Shown: positions 7,092 to 8,069 of the stretch, one piece after another
How positions within the stretch are numbered: the stretch's first letter is position 1
Layout of the letters: the number at the start of each line of letters is the position of its first letter
Assembly: GCA_003563465.1 (NCBI GenBank)
Contig: PWVH01000032.1
Coordinates: forward strand, 1 to 8,069
Reading direction: 5' to 3'
Origin: Coriobacteriaceae bacterium
Lineage (GTDB): Bacteria; Actinomycetota; Coriobacteriia; Anaerosomatales; SLCP01
DNA: 8,069 bases
Position numbers and translations under genes: made by a program
The notes under the pieces: model-generated
The model's input: only the letters and a program-made list of their open reading frames with translations
What the model was told of the DNA's origin: nothing
The model's database searches: none

Positions 7092-8069
7092 TTAGCTCCT
7101 CTCCTCGCAGGCGCCGTCAGCCGTCGTGCCGCCCGCGCGCGCCGTGAGCCTCGCGCGGTAAGCCCGCGCCTCGTCCGTGCGACCGCAATGCGGACACTCC
7201 TCGATGCGCTCGTGTTTGAAGGCCACCGTCTCGAAGGGAGAGTCGAAAACCTCTGCCCACATCCCACGAGGCACACGACCACTGTGAATCAGTATCCGGT
7301 TGCGAGTCGGGTCCAGCGTCTCAGACCTGCCAGCGCCGGTAGGGTCTATGAGGGCCAGGGCTAGGGAGCTGCCAAGAGCGTTGCCCAGATTGATATCGGA
7401 TACGAGCCCGTTAGCGGCGGCGCTATCCTCGCTCGTCGAGTAGGGAATGTCCGATCGCGCTGCGGCGTCGTCATGCTCGCTGGGGTTGATACATGCCAGA
7501 CATGGTGTCTCCGGAGTCGTGACCCAGATGATGTCGCAGGCCTCCGCCCGGTCGTGAAAGCCGAGGAGCAGCAAAGGAGTGCGCAAAGCCACGCAGACTC
7601 CGTTCACGTACCGGCGGGTCACCTGAGAGTCGGCAGCACAGACGACGAGATCGGTCCGTGCGACCAGACCTTCGAAGGCGACCTCCTCAGCTTCGACCGG
7701 GTGCGGGAGGGCCTCGACAGACGCCTCAGGATTGTATCTGAGCAGCCGGCGCCGTAACGCGTGGACCTTGAACGCACCGATGTCGCTGCGGTCCAGCGAG
7801 CTGCGAGACATATTGACGGGATCGACCGTGTCGGGATCGATCAGTACGATTCGCCGCACGCCCTGACGGACTAGGTCGCACGCCACCTCGCTCCCGACCG
7901 AGCCCCCGCCGATCAGGACGACCTCGCGGGTCGAGATGGCATCGCCGGCCACAAGGCCGAGATTGCGGGCGAAGCACTCGTCGACATCGTAGGGCACAAG
8001 GTCCGCCCTCTCCGGAAGTCCCCAGCCCTGAGCCGCGAAAGCGGCTCCAGGCACCGTCGGGTCGATCAG
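7092..8069 (-). CDS. E1/ThiF-like adenylating enzyme (N-terminus outside the window)
   Basis: The frame is open to the window edge, giving 325 visible residues; a GTG at 8054 is a possible but unsupported start. The fold is that of ThiF/MoeB/E1 enzymes, which use ATP to adenylate the C-terminus of a small protein or peptide. Visible, in order: the nucleotide loop GGGSVGSEVA (residues 54-63), acidic and Asn/Arg residues in DPDTVDPVNMSR (78-89), Lys101 in GAFKVHAL, Asp147 in CAADSQ, and two zinc pairs, CLAC (190, 193) and CPHC (292, 295). There is no Cys between the zinc pairs, where ThiF/E1 enzymes usually carry the thioester Cys. The substrate is unknown. An extra N-terminal domain, such as an E2-like domain, could lie outside the window. 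It is the first gene visible in the - strand run. Confidence 0.9.
   Translation of the reverse strand: MIDPTVPGAAFAAQGWGLPERADLVPYDVDECFARNLGLVAGDAISTREVVLIGGGSVGSEVACDLVRQGVRRIVLIDPDTVDPVNMSRSSLDRSDIGAFKVHALRRRLLRYNPEASVEALPHPVEAEEVAFEGLVARTDLVVCAADSQVTRRYVNGVCVALRTPLLLLGFHDRAEACDIIWVTTPETPCLACINPSEHDDAAARSDIPYSTSEDSAAANGLVSDINLGNALGSSLALALIDPTGAGRSETLDPTRNRILIHSGRVPRGMWAEVFDSPFETVAFKHERIEECPHCGRTDEARAYRARLTARAGGTTADGACEERS

Noticed and set aside
6650..7282. - strand frame of 210 codons overlapping the ThiF-like and single-pass genes
   Set aside because: It is very Arg-rich and lacks domains, a typical off-frame shadow in GC-rich DNA; the two real frames abut precisely with a ribosome binding site.
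1..8069. CRISPR array, tRNA, insertion sequence or integrase
   Set aside because: No regularly spaced repeats, tRNA-like structure, transposase motif or terminal inverted repeats with target duplication were seen.

Overview
This is a high-GC bacterial window (about 60% G+C by eye). Many starts are GTG and have clear Shine-Dalgarno sequences. Long, repeat-rich regulatory and protease genes are packed tightly together. This fits large-genome bacteria such as Actinomycetota, Myxococcota or relatives, but no phylogenetic marker is present and I do not assign a lineage.

Layout: the left edge (about 1-461, + strand) holds the 3' end of an ankyrin-repeat protein gene. All other genes lie on the - strand and converge on it. 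Read in the direction of transcription (right to left), they are: an E1/ThiF-like adenylating enzyme whose N-terminus is cut by the window edge (7092-8069); a single-pass membrane protein (6631-7089); a 74-residue tail-anchored-looking protein ending in Gly-Gly (6341-6565); a four-helix membrane protein of 116 residues (5890-6240); a 705-residue protein with an N-terminal sigma-70 region 2-like domain and a C-terminal zinc-ribbon-like Cys cluster (3662-5779); a 253-residue protein with an anti-sigma-type zinc motif (2914-3675), which overlaps the previous gene; and a TPR-CHAT caspase-like protease with an intact His/Cys dyad (520-2874). Gaps between these genes run from an overlap to about 110 bases. 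They could form one transcript, or two, with the break at the 110-base gap in front of the sigma-like gene.

Working together (inference): the sigma-like protein, zinc-motif protein and CHAT protease look like a regulatory or protease cascade. A transcription factor-like protein would be held by a zinc-binding partner, with a caspase-like peptidase as partner or effector. The upstream ThiF-like enzyme and small membrane proteins could add an adenylation or modification step and a membrane anchor. Similar sets of CHAT proteases, sigma/anti-sigma-like modules and E1-like enzymes occur in bacterial conflict (immunity or programmed cell death) loci, so this is a candidate for such a system. Its function cannot be shown from sequence alone. 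No RNA genes, insertion sequences or CRISPR arrays were seen.
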